From: Chromatiaceae bacterium
Lineage (GTDB): Bacteria > Pseudomonadota > Gammaproteobacteria > Chromatiales > Chromatiaceae
Direction: 5' to 3'
Assembly: GCA_022340805.1 (NCBI GenBank)
Contig: JAJDNF010000028.1
Coordinates: forward strand, 33,754 to 97,753
Length of the DNA: 64,000 nucleotides
Part shown: positions 38,506 through 47,274 of the stretch, one piece after another
How the letters are laid out: every line of letters starts with the position of its first letter
How positions within the stretch are numbered: the first letter of the stretch is position 1
Notes under the pieces: generated by a model
Databases searched by the model: none
What the model saw: the letters and a program-made list of their open reading frames with translations, nothing else
What the model was told of the DNA's origin: nothing
Translations under genes and position numbers: made by a program

Positions 38506-38955
38506 ATGCCCGCTGAGCGACTGATCAAGAAATACCCCAACCGTCGCCTGTACGACACTACCGAGAGCCGTTATATAACGCTCGATGAAGTGCGCGAGAT
38601 GGTGCTGAACGAGATCCCCTTCAGGGTCGTCGATCGGCAGAGCGACGAGGACATTACCCGCAATATCCTGCTGCAGATAATCATGGAGCAGGAGTCCGGC
38701 GGCGAACCGCTGTTCTCGGCTGACGTGCTGTCACGCTTCATCCGCAATTATGGCGAGGCCGCGCAATCGGGTTTCGCCGAGTACCTGGATACCAGCCTGC
38801 GCTTTTTCAGCGAACAGCAGAAGGCCCTGCATGACCAGGTAGGCAAAGCGCTCGAGGGGACGCCGATGGATTACTGGGTCAAGCTCGGAGAACAGAACAT
38901 GAAGCTCTGGCAGGACATGCTGAGCGCATCGACCAAGCCGGACAAAAACGGCTGA
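38506..38955 (+). CDS. phaR: PHA synthesis repressor PhaR
   Basis: A 149-residue regulator with the N-terminal PHB/PHA accumulation DNA-binding domain ([27 protein letters not shown], residues about 7-33) and a helical C-terminal half that in the family senses free granule surface or PHA oligomers. GAGGAG lies about 8 bases before ATG 38506. It lies downstream of phaAB. Its likely targets are the TGCAnTGCA boxes at phaE/phaA and, in this window, at aceA. Confidence 0.93.
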   Translation: MPAERLIKKYPNRRLYDTTESRYITLDEVREMVLNEIPFRVVDRQSDEDITRNILLQIIMEQESGGEPLFSADVLSRFIRNYGEAAQSGFAEYLDTSLRFFSEQQKALHDQVGKALEGTPMDYWVKLGEQNMKLWQDMLSASTKPDKNG

Positions 38956-39073
38956 CAGAGCCTACTGTCTGCGCCGCGACAGGATCCAACGCGGCGCGAG
39001 GGCCGTTTGCGATGGTTGGCGCCTGCCGCAATCCTCTCCCCGCGGCCCATAGCAACAACCCGTGACACTGTCG

Positions 39074-39358
39074 ATGGCCCCGATCAGCATATCGACCGCA
39101 CACGGCGTATCGACAATCACCGTCGATGGCGATTTCACCTTCGAGGTGAATCGCAAATTCCGCGATATCTACCAAGCACTGCCACATGACAGGCCGGTCA
39201 TCATCGACCCGTTGCGGGCGAGCTATATCGACAGCGCGGGATGGGGCATGCTGATCCGGCCGCGCGAGCGTGCAGGCAAGGTTCCAAAGTCGATCCGCCT
39301 GCTCGGTGCCAACGACACCATGAGGACGATTCCCGACGCCAATTTCACGATCGCCTGA
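39074..39358 (+). CDS. STAS-domain protein (anti-sigma antagonist type)
   Basis: A 94-residue single STAS domain. Strand [18 protein letters not shown], then [21 protein letters not shown] with the serine (DSAG) at the place phosphorylated in SpoIIAA-type antagonists, and a last strand SIRLLGAND. The start is unclear: ATG 39074 is used, GTG 39062 adds four residues, and neither has a clear ribosome-binding site. No anti-sigma kinase or phosphatase lies nearby, so its partner is elsewhere. Confidence 0.75.
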   Translation: MAPISISTAHGVSTITVDGDFTFEVNRKFRDIYQALPHDRPVIIDPLRASYIDSAGWGMLIRPRERAGKVPKSIRLLGANDTMRTIPDANFTIA

Positions 39359-39364
39359 ACATCC

Positions 39365-39403
39365 GGGCGGGCGTGGTCCGTGCACCCCGCATCCGGCCCG
39401 CCC
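39365..39403. terminator. bidirectional hairpin between STAS gene and sthA
   Basis: GGGCGGGC (39365-39372) pairs perfectly with GCCCGCCC (39396-39403) across a 23-base loop in the 44-base gap between convergent genes. It touches the sthA stop codon. Confidence 0.45.
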
Positions 39404-40794
39404 TATCTGATTCGATTGCGGCCGTACAGCGCGGCCACGCGGTATGCCTCGGCCATCGTCGGGTAGTTGAACGTCTTGTTGGCGAAGTAGTTGATCGTGT
39501 TCGCCTCGCCCGGCTGCGACATGATCGCCTGGCCGATGTGGATGATCTCGGAGGCCTGCTCACCGAAGCAGTGGATGCCGAGCAATGCCAGGGTCTCGCG
39601 GTGAAACAGCAACTTCAACATACCGACCTTGCGGCCGTCGATCTGCGCGCGGGCCAGGTTCTTGAAATCGGCACGTCCGACCTCGTACGGGATGTTCTGC
39701 TCGGTAAGCTCGCGCTCCGAACGCCCGACCGAACTGATCTCGGGACTGGTGTAGATGCCGGTAGGGATATCGCCCAGCAGTTTCCAGTCGCAACTGCCGT
39801 CGGCGATCAATTGACCGGCAAAGCGGCCCTGGTCATAACTGGCACTGGCCAACGCCGGCGGCCCGATCACGTCGCCAACAGCGAAGACATTTTCCAACGA
39901 GGTGCGGAAGGTGTCATCGACCTCGATCTGACCACGCTGGTTGATCGCGACCCCGATCTCCTGCAGGCCCATGTCCTCGGTGTTGCCACTGCGGCCGTTG
40001 GCCCAGAACAACACGTCTGAGCGCACCTCCTTTCCGGACTTGCAGCGCACCACGACACCCTTCTCGGAACTCTCCACCGATTCCAGCGTTTCGTTGTGCA
40101 CGATCACGACGCCCTGGTCACGCAGGTGATAGCTCAGCGCATCGGTGATCTCGTCGTCCAGGAACGACAACAGGCGATCGCGCGTGTTGATCAGGTTCAC
40201 CTTGACGTCCAGATTGGCGAATATCGACGCGTATTCGCAACCTATGACACCGGCACCATAGATGGTCACCCGGCGCGGCGTGTATCCCATCTGCAGCACG
40301 GTATCGCTATCGAGGATGCGTGGATCGCTGAAATCCAGTTCCGGCGGGCGGTACGGTCGCGAGCCCGTCGCGATCAAGAAATGCCTGGCATGCACATGCA
40401 GGGCATTGCCCGAGGGTCGCGCGATCTCGATGCTGTTGCGATCCAGGAAGCGCGCCCGGCCATGGATCACATCGACCCGGTTACGCCCGTAGAAACGGTG
40501 GCGCATACTCACCTGGCGCGAGATGACGTCGTCCGCGGTTTTCAGCAACTGCGGCCATGATACGTCCATGAAGCCTACCGTATGCTCGAACAAGGGATGG
40601 TGGCGGTAATCGGCAAGCAACTGAATTGCATGCCGCAGCGCCTTGCTGGGTATCGTGCCCTTGTGCGTGCAGTTGCCGCCCACCTGGTCCTGCATCTCGA
40701 CGACCGCGACCCGCTTGCCCTGCTTGGCCAGTTTCATGCTGGCGCCTTCACCCCCCGGGCCACTACCTATCACGACCACATCGTATTCCTGCAT
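39403..40794 (-). CDS. sthA: soluble pyridine nucleotide transhydrogenase
   Basis: A 463-residue FAD enzyme of the disulfide-reductase fold that equilibrates NADPH and NADH. Diagnostic: FAD loop [12 protein letters not shown], then [15 protein letters not shown] in which only one of the two redox cysteines of related enzymes is present; the second nucleotide loop [12 protein letters not shown] and [11 protein letters not shown] follow. ATG 40794 has AGGAG 8 bases upstream. It may drain NADPH excess or supply it for PhaB, given the PHA genes next door. Confidence 0.95.
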   Translation of the reverse strand: MQEYDVVVIGSGPGGEGASMKLAKQGKRVAVVEMQDQVGGNCTHKGTIPSKALRHAIQLLADYRHHPLFEHTVGFMDVSWPQLLKTADDVISRQVSMRHRFYGRNRVDVIHGRARFLDRNSIEIARPSGNALHVHARHFLIATGSRPYRPPELDFSDPRILDSDTVLQMGYTPRRVTIYGAGVIGCEYASIFANLDVKVNLINTRDRLLSFLDDEITDALSYHLRDQGVVIVHNETLESVESSEKGVVVRCKSGKEVRSDVLFWANGRSGNTEDMGLQEIGVAINQRGQIEVDDTFRTSLENVFAVGDVIGPPALASASYDQGRFAGQLIADGSCDWKLLGDIPTGIYTSPEISSVGRSERELTEQNIPYEVGRADFKNLARAQIDGRKVGMLKLLFHRETLALLGIHCFGEQASEIIHIGQAIMSQPGEANTINYFANKTFNYPTMAEAYRVAALYGRNRIR

Positions 40795-40958
40795 CCCACT
40801 CACTCCTGGTTCCGCGCCCGGACTATGCCGCACGGGCGGCATGGCGCTTATGTTTTAACACAAGGTCGAATTCGCGCGCGGTCACAAGCGCGTGTGGGAA
40901 CCCGCAGCTGAGAGATGCAGGATGCGCCCGAGGCGCGGGCCGCGAACCCGCACATGCC

Positions 40959-40973
40959 GCCCCACGATGGTGC
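40959..40973 (+). promoter_or_regulatory. NtrC-like site 1
   Basis: GCCCC-ACGAT-GGTGC matches the NtrC pattern GCACC-N5-GGTGC at nine of ten positions. It is about 112-126 bases upstream of the predicted transcription start, the usual place for an enhancer. Confidence 0.55.
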
Positions 40974-40989
40974 GCAGCCCTGGAGCTTG

Positions 40990-41004
40990 TCGCCAGGATG
41001 GTGC
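40990..41004 (+). promoter_or_regulatory. NtrC-like site 2
   Basis: TCGCC-AGGAT-GGTGC has one perfect and one weaker half of the same pattern. It lies exactly 31 bases from site 1, three helical turns, as needed for cooperative binding. Confidence 0.5.
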
Positions 41005-41058
41005 GTCCACGCAATCCAGTCTCTCTATATGTCGTTGATAAGGAGCAACAATTTTCTG

Positions 41059-41074
41059 TGGCACAGCGACTGCA
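41059..41074 (+). promoter_or_regulatory. sigma-54 promoter of glnK-amtB
   Basis: TGGCACAGCGACTGCA matches TGGCACGNNNNTTGCA at all invariant -24 GG and -12 GC positions, with two mismatches elsewhere. It lies 112 bases before glnK. Confidence 0.7.
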
Positions 41075-41186
41075 TATCAGGCCTCAACACAGTGCGACAA
41101 GGTCGCGCTACGAGACCCCCGCGGAACACAGCGGCCGGGTCCGCGACATGATTGGGCACGCAGTGTCCACGCAACAGGAGCAAGCG

Positions 41187-41525
41187 ATGAAACTTGTGAT
41201 GGCGATTATCAAACCGCCCAAGCTCGATAGTGTGCGCGAGGCCTTGTCGAAGGTCGGCGTGCAAGGGGTGACAGCGACCGAAGTCAGGGGGTTCGGCCGG
41301 CAGAAGGGCCACACCGAACTGTACCGCGGGGCCGAATACGTGGTGGATTTCCTGCCCAAGATCAAGGTCGAGGCAGCGGTCAGCGACGAGCTGTTGGACA
41401 AGGTGCTGGAGGCCATTCGCGGAGCCGCCAATATCGGCAAGATCGGCGACGGCAAGATCTTCGTCGGCGAACTGCAGGACGCGGTGCGCATCCGCACCGG
41501 CGAGGCTGGTCCGGACGCTCTTTGA
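41187..41525 (+). CDS. glnK: PII signal protein GlnK
   Basis: A 112-residue PII trimer subunit that senses 2-oxoglutarate and ADP/ATP and gates the AmtB channel. The T-loop contains the uridylylation tyrosine (Tyr51 in RGAEYVVDFLPK), and the GKIGDGKIFV and RTGEAG segments are the usual nucleotide sites. GGAG is upstream of ATG 41187. amtB follows 32 bases later, which marks it as GlnK rather than GlnB. Confidence 0.95.
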   Translation: MKLVMAIIKPPKLDSVREALSKVGVQGVTATEVRGFGRQKGHTELYRGAEYVVDFLPKIKVEAAVSDELLDKVLEAIRGAANIGKIGDGKIFVGELQDAVRIRTGEAGPDAL

Positions 41526-41557
41526 TTCACGCTACATCCACCGAGGTATTTTCACCC

Positions 41558-42865
41558 ATGCATAAATCCACAAGCCACCTGCAGGCCACGGTGTTCGCGG
41601 TCGCTGCGCTCTCTCCGGTACTCGGGCTGGCCGACGAGACCCCGACCCTGGACTCGGGAGACACGGCCTGGATGCTGACGTCCACCGCGCTGGTCCTGTT
41701 CATGACCATCCCGGGCCTGGCCCTGTTCTACGCAGGGATGGTCCGATCCAAGAACGTGTTGTCGGTCCTCATGCAATGCTTCGCAATAACCGCAATGGTG
41801 ACCATCTTGTGGGTCGTGGCCGGGTACAGCATGGCCTTCACCGACGGCGGCACGCTGCACGCATGGGTCGGTGGCCTGGACAAGGCATTTCTGGCCGGCA
41901 TCACGGCCGACACCCTGAGCGGGTCCATTCCGGAGACCGTGTTCATGACCTTCCAGATGACCTTCGCCATCATCACACCGGCGCTGATCGTCGGCGCCTT
42001 TGCCGAGCGGATGAAGTTCTCCGCGCTGCTGTGGTTCATGGGCCTGTGGCTGCTGGTGGTCTATGCACCCGTCGCGCACTGGGTGTGGGGCGGCGGCTGG
42101 CTGGCGGACAAGGGTGTCCTGGACTTCGCCGGCGGCACCGTCGTGCACATCAATGCGGGCATTGCCGGCCTGGTCGCAGCGCTGATGCTCGGCAAACGCA
42201 AGGGCTTCCCGACCACCGCGATGCCACCGCACAACCTGGCCTTCACGGTGGTCGGCGCGTCCATGTTGTGGGTCGGCTGGTTTGGCTTCAACGCCGGCAG
42301 TGAATTGGCCGCGGACGGCACCGCCGGCATGGCCATGGCCGTCACCCAGATCGCGACCGCGATGGCGGCGCTCACCTGGATGTTCGCGGAGTGGATCTCG
42401 CACAGCAAGCCCAGCGTGCTGGGCATCGCCTCCGGCGCGGTTGCCGGGTTGGTCGCGATCACCCCCGCCTCGGGGACTGCCGGGCCGATGGGCGCCCTGC
42501 TTATCGGTCTGGCCGCCGGCCTGCTGTGTTTCCTGGCGGCGACGAAATTGAAGCGTGCGATGGGCTACGATGATTCCCTGGACGTGTTCGGCGTGCACGC
42601 GGTCGGCGGCATTGTTGGTGCAATCCTCACCGGGGTGTGCGCAGACGCCAGCCTGGGCGGCGTGGGCCTCGCGGAAGGAGTCAGCATCAGTGCCCAGGTC
42701 GTCACCCAGATCGTCGGCGTCGCAGCCACCGCGATCTACACCGCTGTCGCCAGTTACATCCTGCTCAAGGTTCTCGACCTGACCCTGGGTCTGCGTGTCG
42801 ATGAGGAGCAGGAGACGGCCGGGCTGGACATCGCGCTGCACGACGAGCGCGGCTATTCACTGTGA
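41558..42865 (+). CDS. amtB: ammonium transporter AmtB
   Basis: A 435-residue ammonium channel with a signal-like N-terminus (MHKSTSHLQATVFAVAALSPVLGLA) and eleven predicted helices. Family marks include FYAGMVRSKN, the FAERMKFSALLWF segment, the HINAGIAGLVAALMLG and the DVFGVHAVGGIVGAI pore histidines. ATG 41558 has GAGGT about 10 bases upstream. Cotranscribed with glnK under nitrogen control. Confidence 0.95.
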   Translation: MHKSTSHLQATVFAVAALSPVLGLADETPTLDSGDTAWMLTSTALVLFMTIPGLALFYAGMVRSKNVLSVLMQCFAITAMVTILWVVAGYSMAFTDGGTLHAWVGGLDKAFLAGITADTLSGSIPETVFMTFQMTFAIITPALIVGAFAERMKFSALLWFMGLWLLVVYAPVAHWVWGGGWLADKGVLDFAGGTVVHINAGIAGLVAALMLGKRKGFPTTAMPPHNLAFTVVGASMLWVGWFGFNAGSELAADGTAGMAMAVTQIATAMAALTWMFAEWISHSKPSVLGIASGAVAGLVAITPASGTAGPMGALLIGLAAGLLCFLAATKLKRAMGYDDSLDVFGVHAVGGIVGAILTGVCADASLGGVGLAEGVSISAQVVTQIVGVAATAIYTAVASYILLKVLDLTLGLRVDEEQETAGLDIALHDERGYSL

Positions 42866-42876
42866 CGTGAGGGGGC

Positions 42877-42896
42877 CAGGGACGGCCCTGTTTCTC
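42877..42896 (+). terminator. probable amtB terminator
   Basis: CAGGG/CCCTG stem with an ACGG loop, followed by TTTCTC, 11 bases after the amtB stop. Alternative pairing with the preceding GGGGGCC lengthens it. Confidence 0.5.
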
Positions 42897-43032
42897 TACC
42901 GGGCCGCGCGCGTTTCAGCAACCGCTCGCTGTTGCGCCGCGGCCGCCACTCCAGTCCACGGCCCTGTGTCCGATATCGTCTACAGTTGGACAGTATCTGC
43001 ACCCGAGTATCCCACCGTAGATGGAGTGAGCG

Positions 43033-43278
43033 ATGAGCCCGAGAGCCTGGATCCATCGATGCCTGTTGCCACACTGGCTGAAAGACCAGTGCCCTGATCA
43101 CGAGCACCCACACCGTCGCCGGTTCACCGCCGTCTACCGGCGCAAGCGAGGCATCGTGAAAAACGTCTGGATCGCGAGCGGGCTGGTGATGGCCGCGCAG
43201 GGCTCGCTGGCACTCGTGGTCGCGTTGGTGCTGGGCACGACGTTCCTGTCGTTCGTGATTCTCGACGAGACAGGCTGA
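43033..43278 (+). CDS. small single-pass membrane protein of unknown function
   Basis: An 81-residue protein not recognised as a known family. The N-terminal 43 residues are hydrophilic with two Cys (10 and 20) and a His-rich stretch (CPDHEHPHRRR); residues 44-76 form one long hydrophobic segment. ATG 43033 has GGAG 6 bases upstream, and the next gene begins 10 bases after the stop, so it probably heads a two-gene transcript. It could bind metal through its Cys/His stretch, but nothing proves it. Confidence 0.5.
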   Translation: MSPRAWIHRCLLPHWLKDQCPDHEHPHRRRFTAVYRRKRGIVKNVWIASGLVMAAQGSLALVVALVLGTTFLSFVILDETG

Positions 43279-43288
43279 GCCGCAGCCG

Positions 43289-43591
43289 ATGCCGTTCTTC
43301 AACGAAAACCCGCTGCAGAAACTGCTGTTTCAGCCGGGCGACGCCGAGGCCGTTCTCGACCTGCAGGGCATGTCCGTGGAACAGGCGATGCTGGCGGTCG
43401 AGGCCCTGCTACGGGCCCCGGGTGAAGCGCAGAGCTACCTGATTCAGTTCGATGGCGCGGCTGCGGACGGGCGCGAGACCCTGTTTCTGCCGCTCGGGCG
43501 CCGCCTGCTGCAGGCACGCCGCGAGGGCCAGATCCGGCGCTGCTTGCCGGCCTCCGACGGCGCCGGTTATTTCATCGCATTCGAGGACTGA
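43289..43591 (+). CDS. uncharacterised 100-residue protein with Smr-like start
   Basis: A 100-residue protein. The segment VLDLQGMSVEQAMLAVEALLR resembles the opening of Smr domains (DLHGxxxxEA), with Gln in place of the usual His; the rest (SYLIQFDG, ETLFLPLGRRLLQARREG) keeps a similar alternation of strand and helix. It lacks the glycine-rich catalytic loop of an Smr nuclease, so a DNA-cleaving role is doubtful. It overlaps the 3' end of the convergent MrfB-like gene by 20 bases. Confidence 0.6.
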   Translation: MPFFNENPLQKLLFQPGDAEAVLDLQGMSVEQAMLAVEALLRAPGEAQSYLIQFDGAAADGRETLFLPLGRRLLQARREGQIRRCLPASDGAGYFIAFED

Positions 43592-44777
43592 ACTCAGCGG
43601 TGCCACCCCATAGGTGTAGTTGTCGGCCGACACCAACCTTCGCCCGCAGCCGATCGCATCGCGTCAAGCGCTCCTGCTCCTCGCAGTGGTCCGCAAAATC
43701 GATCGCCTTGCGATAGTCACGCCGGCGGTGTTCGTAGTATTTGCTCAGCTCCAATGCGGCCGCCGGGTTTCCGCGCGCATGCAGCGCCAGCCACACCGCC
43801 TCGGCACGCATCCAGTCACCCTGCGAGCGGTAAAGACTCGCCAGCAACAGGCGTCCGGTATCGTCCAGATCGTCACCCGCAAGTTCCCACACGCTACGCG
43901 CCTGGCGCGGGAATCCGGCATCGCGCCATGCCCTGCCGAGCGCCGCATGATTCACGTCGGCGCGTCCTCCCCCCCGGTACACGTCGACCAGGCGCCGATG
44001 CAAACAGGCCAGCGACACAAGGTCCTGCAAGTTGTGCTGCAGAATGCCCCGCATCGCCGGCGTGGCGCCGCTGTCCAGCCAGGCGCGCCACGCGGCCGGC
44101 GCCTCGGCACCCGGCAGGTCATCGACGCGAAAAAACCGCAGCAGGCGCTTCTCCGCGGTCTGCAATCGACAGTCGGGCCAGCGCCCGCGGTAGGCACGCC
44201 GCACGCTGTACATCAGGTCGAGATGCGGCAAACCGCTCAGCGCGTCTGCGATCCGGTGCATACCCAGCCGCGCAGCCAGTAAAGGCAGATCGAAGCACTT
44301 GCCGTTGTAGCTGACCAGCACGGCCGCTCGACCGATCCAGCCGACGAGCTGCCGCAACATCTCCGCCTCCGCGGCAAAGTTGGCAAGGACGAACTGGCGA
44401 ACCTCGAGGGCCTGGTCACCGACATAGCGGGCCACGCCGATCATGAACGCCAGGTTGCCCACGCCGCCGGAAAGACCGGTCGTCTCGGTGTCGATATACA
44501 CCCACTCGGGCGAGCGCAGCTCGCAAATCTCGGGCAGCTGCGTCAGGCTGACAGGTCCGCTATCGTCGCAAGGCAGCGGCACCTCGCGTACACGCATCAA
44601 GAGCCCGTCGGCCGCACTGTCGGCCGCCAATGCCGCAGCCAGGGTCGCGGGCTCTGCCCCACCCGTGGCCGAACGGGCATGTGCACGGCGCAGGCGGCCC
44701 AGGCGGGAAGCAAATGCATCGGGCTCGTGCCCCAGCGACGCCGCACGCAGGCGATCGATTTTGCCGGCCAGGCTCAT
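43572..44777 (-). CDS. mrfB: YprB/MrfB-type ribonuclease-H-like exonuclease
   Basis: A 401-residue protein with a DEDD exonuclease domain: YIDTETTGLSGG (first Asp/Glu pair), VSYNGKCFDLPLLAAR (second), and HNLQDLVSLACLHRR (third Asp), followed by a helical, TPR-like C-terminus with repeats ending in LELSKYYEHRRRDYRKAIDFA. It overlaps the stop of the helicase gene by 4 bases. In Bacillus subtilis, MrfA (YprA) and MrfB (YprB) form a mitomycin-lesion repair pathway. Identity by family and pairing is good; function in this organism is inferred. Confidence 0.85.
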   Translation of the reverse strand: MSLAGKIDRLRAASLGHEPDAFASRLGRLRRAHARSATGGAEPATLAAALAADSAADGLLMRVREVPLPCDDSGPVSLTQLPEICELRSPEWVYIDTETTGLSGGVGNLAFMIGVARYVGDQALEVRQFVLANFAAEAEMLRQLVGWIGRAAVLVSYNGKCFDLPLLAARLGMHRIADALSGLPHLDLMYSVRRAYRGRWPDCRLQTAEKRLLRFFRVDDLPGAEAPAAWRAWLDSGATPAMRGILQHNLQDLVSLACLHRRLVDVYRGGGRADVNHAALGRAWRDAGFPRQARSVWELAGDDLDDTGRLLLASLYRSQGDWMRAEAVWLALHARGNPAAALELSKYYEHRRRDYRKAIDFADHCEEQERLTRCDRLRAKVGVGRQLHLWGGTAEFSPRMR

Positions 44778-47194
44778 GCATCCGCTCGCTGTGCATGGCC
44801 GGCAGCGGCAAACAGGCGCAGCACACTCAGGGCCAGGTCACGCGGCGAGTAGCCGCGTTCTTCATCGCTGGCCAACACCGGTCCGACGCACGACGGACAG
44901 CCAAAGCGGCAGTCACAGTGCCTCACCAGTTCCAGCGCCCCGCTCACCACCTCGGCCTGACGTCCGTGCAGCGGCTCCGACAGGCCGATCCCGCCTGGAT
45001 AGTTGTCGTACAGAAATACGGCTGGGCGAAACACACCCTGGTAGTCGGGTGCGACCTCGTCGCCGGAGACATCGCGCATCTGCCCGCGGCCGTTGCTGCC
45101 CTGCGTAGCGAACCAGCGTCCGTCGCCGTCACCCACGGCGCGACCGAGGTCCGAGGCCTCGCTCATCGTCTGCAGCGCAGCGACATGGTGCATGGCATAC
45201 GCGGCGCCGAGAAAGCCGTCGAGCGCCATCTGCCGCGACGGCAGCACCCGCTCGAGCTCGCCCGGTTTGATCTCCCACCAGACCGCCGTGGTGTGCATCT
45301 CCTGGTCCGGCAGATGGATGTTGCCGTAGCCGATGTTCTCGTGCGTGTAGTAGCGGATCTTCTTGTAGCCGGCGAAGCGCCGCACCAGGTGCACCTCACC
45401 ATGCGCCACCCGCGCCTGTGCCTGCACCCGATCGGCGAAGCGTTCGAGGATCTTCAGGCGCGTGTAGACGACCGCGTCCGTATAGTAGTCGGCACGGGTC
45501 GGGCGAACGTACGCCTTGCGTCCGTCCCAGTCGAGTGACTCGACCTGGTAGGGTACGGCCTGGATCATGTAGATGGCACCCTCGTACAGGGTCTCCGGTG
45601 CCGAGCTGTAGTCGACCTCGGCAATCACCTGGCGTCCGTCATGCTCCTGATCGACGACCACGAAATTGCCCTCGGCTACCGAGCGCAGCGACACCGCATT
45701 GGCCGGGTAGGAGTCCGTGATCCAGTGCCAGGCGTCGCCTTCCTGGTGCAGCACGCCCTCGTCTGCCAGGTACTGCAGGAACTGCGCGAGCGGATGCCGT
45801 TCACTGAACTTCTCGCCGCTGCGAAACGGCAATTCGAAGGCCGCGCAGCGCACATGATCGAGCAGCACCAGCAGCTGGTCGGGGTCGATGCGCGCGTGTT
45901 CCGGAGATGCCCCGAGGAAGAACTCGGGGTTGCGCACGATGTATTGGTCGAGCGGCTCGCTGCCCGCGACCAGCACACCCAGCGAGGTGCGGTTGCGGCG
46001 CCCCGCCCGCCCGAGGCGTTGCCAGGTCGCCGCGATACTGCCGGGGTAGCCGTTCAGCACACACACGTCGAGGCTGCCTATATCGACCCCCAGCTCCAGC
46101 GCCGAGGTGCTGATCACGCAATCGATGCTGCCGTCACGCAGGCGGCGCTCGGTCTCACGCCGCTGCGTCGGCAGGTAGCCGCCACGGTATGCGAACACAC
46201 GCGGCGGGCGACGCGGGTCCTTGTCGAACACGTCCTTGAGGTACTTGGTCAGCACCTCGACCATCAGGCGCGAGCGCGCGAACACGATGCTCTTGAGGCC
46301 GCTGCGGGTCGCCAGGCGCGCGATGCGATTGGTCTGCGAGCGTGCCGAGGCGCGGATGCCAAGGTCCGGGTTGATCACCGGCGGGTTCCACAACAGCAGG
46401 CGGCGCTCACCCTGCGGCGCGCCGCTGCGGGTGACCGCAGCAACCTCGTCACCGAGCAGGGCCGTGGCTAGCTCGACCGGATTGGCAATCGTCGCCGAAC
46501 AGAACACGAACTGCGGAGAGGCACCGTAGAAGGCCAGGATGCGGCGCAAGCGCCGGATCAGGTTGGCCACATGACTGCCGAAAACGCCTCGATAGGTGTG
46601 CATCTCATCGAGCACCACGTAACGCAGGTTCTCGAAGAACTGCGCCCACTTGGTGTGGTGCGGCAAGATCGCCTGATGCAGCATGTCCGGGTTGCTGACC
46701 ACGATATCGCCGCGCGTGCGCACCGCCTTGCGCGCATCCCCCGGCGTATCGCCATCGAATGTGTAGGCACGTACCCCCAGCTCCCCGGCCCTGTTCAGTT
46801 CGAGCAGCTCGGCGACCTGATCCTGGGCCAGCGCCTTGGTCGGGAACAGGTACAGCGCCTTGCCCTGGCCGCTGCATACCGACTGCAGCACCGGCAGGTT
46901 GTAACACAGCGTCTTGCCGGATGCGGTCGGTGTCACCACGACGAAGTGCCGCCCCTGCCGTGCCAGCTGCCAGGCCTGCGCCTGGTGCGAATACAGGCGT
47001 TCGATGCCGCGTGCCGCCAGTGCCTTGAGCAGGCGCGGATCGAGACCGTCCGGCAAGGCCTCGGTGCGGGCCGGCTGCGCCGGCAGCGTCAACTCGGCAC
47101 AGATGCGATCGCGGTACCTGGCCTTCAGGCGATCGCTCAGGCGACCGACCGGATCCTGCAGTTCGTGGGCAGCGGGCAACGGCAACGCCGACAT
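44774..47194 (-). CDS. mrfA: YprA/MrfA-type DEAD/DEAH helicase with DUF1998
   Basis: An 806-residue superfamily 2 helicase. Walker A is TPTASGKTL, the DEMH box is in VVLDEMHTYRG, and motif VI is QRLGRAGRRNR; the C-terminal DUF1998 region has TTAVWWEI and the four-cysteine cluster CDCRFGCPSC typical of MrfA. ATG 47194 is chosen; a longer frame would run over the operator next to lexA. Transcribed away from lexA with mrfB, so the pair probably belongs to the SOS regulon. Confidence 0.88.
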   Translation of the reverse strand: MSALPLPAAHELQDPVGRLSDRLKARYRDRICAELTLPAQPARTEALPDGLDPRLLKALAARGIERLYSHQAQAWQLARQGRHFVVVTPTASGKTLCYNLPVLQSVCSGQGKALYLFPTKALAQDQVAELLELNRAGELGVRAYTFDGDTPGDARKAVRTRGDIVVSNPDMLHQAILPHHTKWAQFFENLRYVVLDEMHTYRGVFGSHVANLIRRLRRILAFYGASPQFVFCSATIANPVELATALLGDEVAAVTRSGAPQGERRLLLWNPPVINPDLGIRASARSQTNRIARLATRSGLKSIVFARSRLMVEVLTKYLKDVFDKDPRRPPRVFAYRGGYLPTQRRETERRLRDGSIDCVISTSALELGVDIGSLDVCVLNGYPGSIAATWQRLGRAGRRNRTSLGVLVAGSEPLDQYIVRNPEFFLGASPEHARIDPDQLLVLLDHVRCAAFELPFRSGEKFSERHPLAQFLQYLADEGVLHQEGDAWHWITDSYPANAVSLRSVAEGNFVVVDQEHDGRQVIAEVDYSSAPETLYEGAIYMIQAVPYQVESLDWDGRKAYVRPTRADYYTDAVVYTRLKILERFADRVQAQARVAHGEVHLVRRFAGYKKIRYYTHENIGYGNIHLPDQEMHTTAVWWEIKPGELERVLPSRQMALDGFLGAAYAMHHVAALQTMSEASDLGRAVGDGDGRWFATQGSNGRGQMRDVSGDEVAPDYQGVFRPAVFLYDNYPGGIGLSEPLHGRQAEVVSGALELVRHCDCRFGCPSCVGPVLASDEERGYSPRDLALSVLRLFAAAGHAQRADA

Positions 47195-47200
47195 GGCAAA

Positions 47201-47249
47201 GTTCTCTCGATGTTCTATAATCGGAGCCAGTATAGAACATATCAAGAAC
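47201..47249. promoter_or_regulatory. four-half-site LexA-type operator between mrfA and lexA
   Basis: Half sites GTTCT at 47201-47205 and 47212-47216 are mirrored by AGAAC at 47234-47238 and 47245-47249, all symmetric about base 47225 and spaced 11 bases within each pair. The inner pair extends to perfect GTTCTATA/TATAGAAC arms. It covers most of the 80-base gap. The enteric CTGT-N8-ACAG box is absent. Confidence 0.65.
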
Positions 47250-47274
47250 TTTTCAGCAACACAGGGAGAACGGC

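Larger units (their letters stand above)
40795..41186. other. 392-base control region of glnK-amtB
   Basis: No gene. From left to right it holds the sthA leader, two NtrC-like sites (40959-40973 and 40990-41004), a sigma-54 promoter (41059-41074) and about 100 bases of leader before glnK. Confidence 0.65.
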
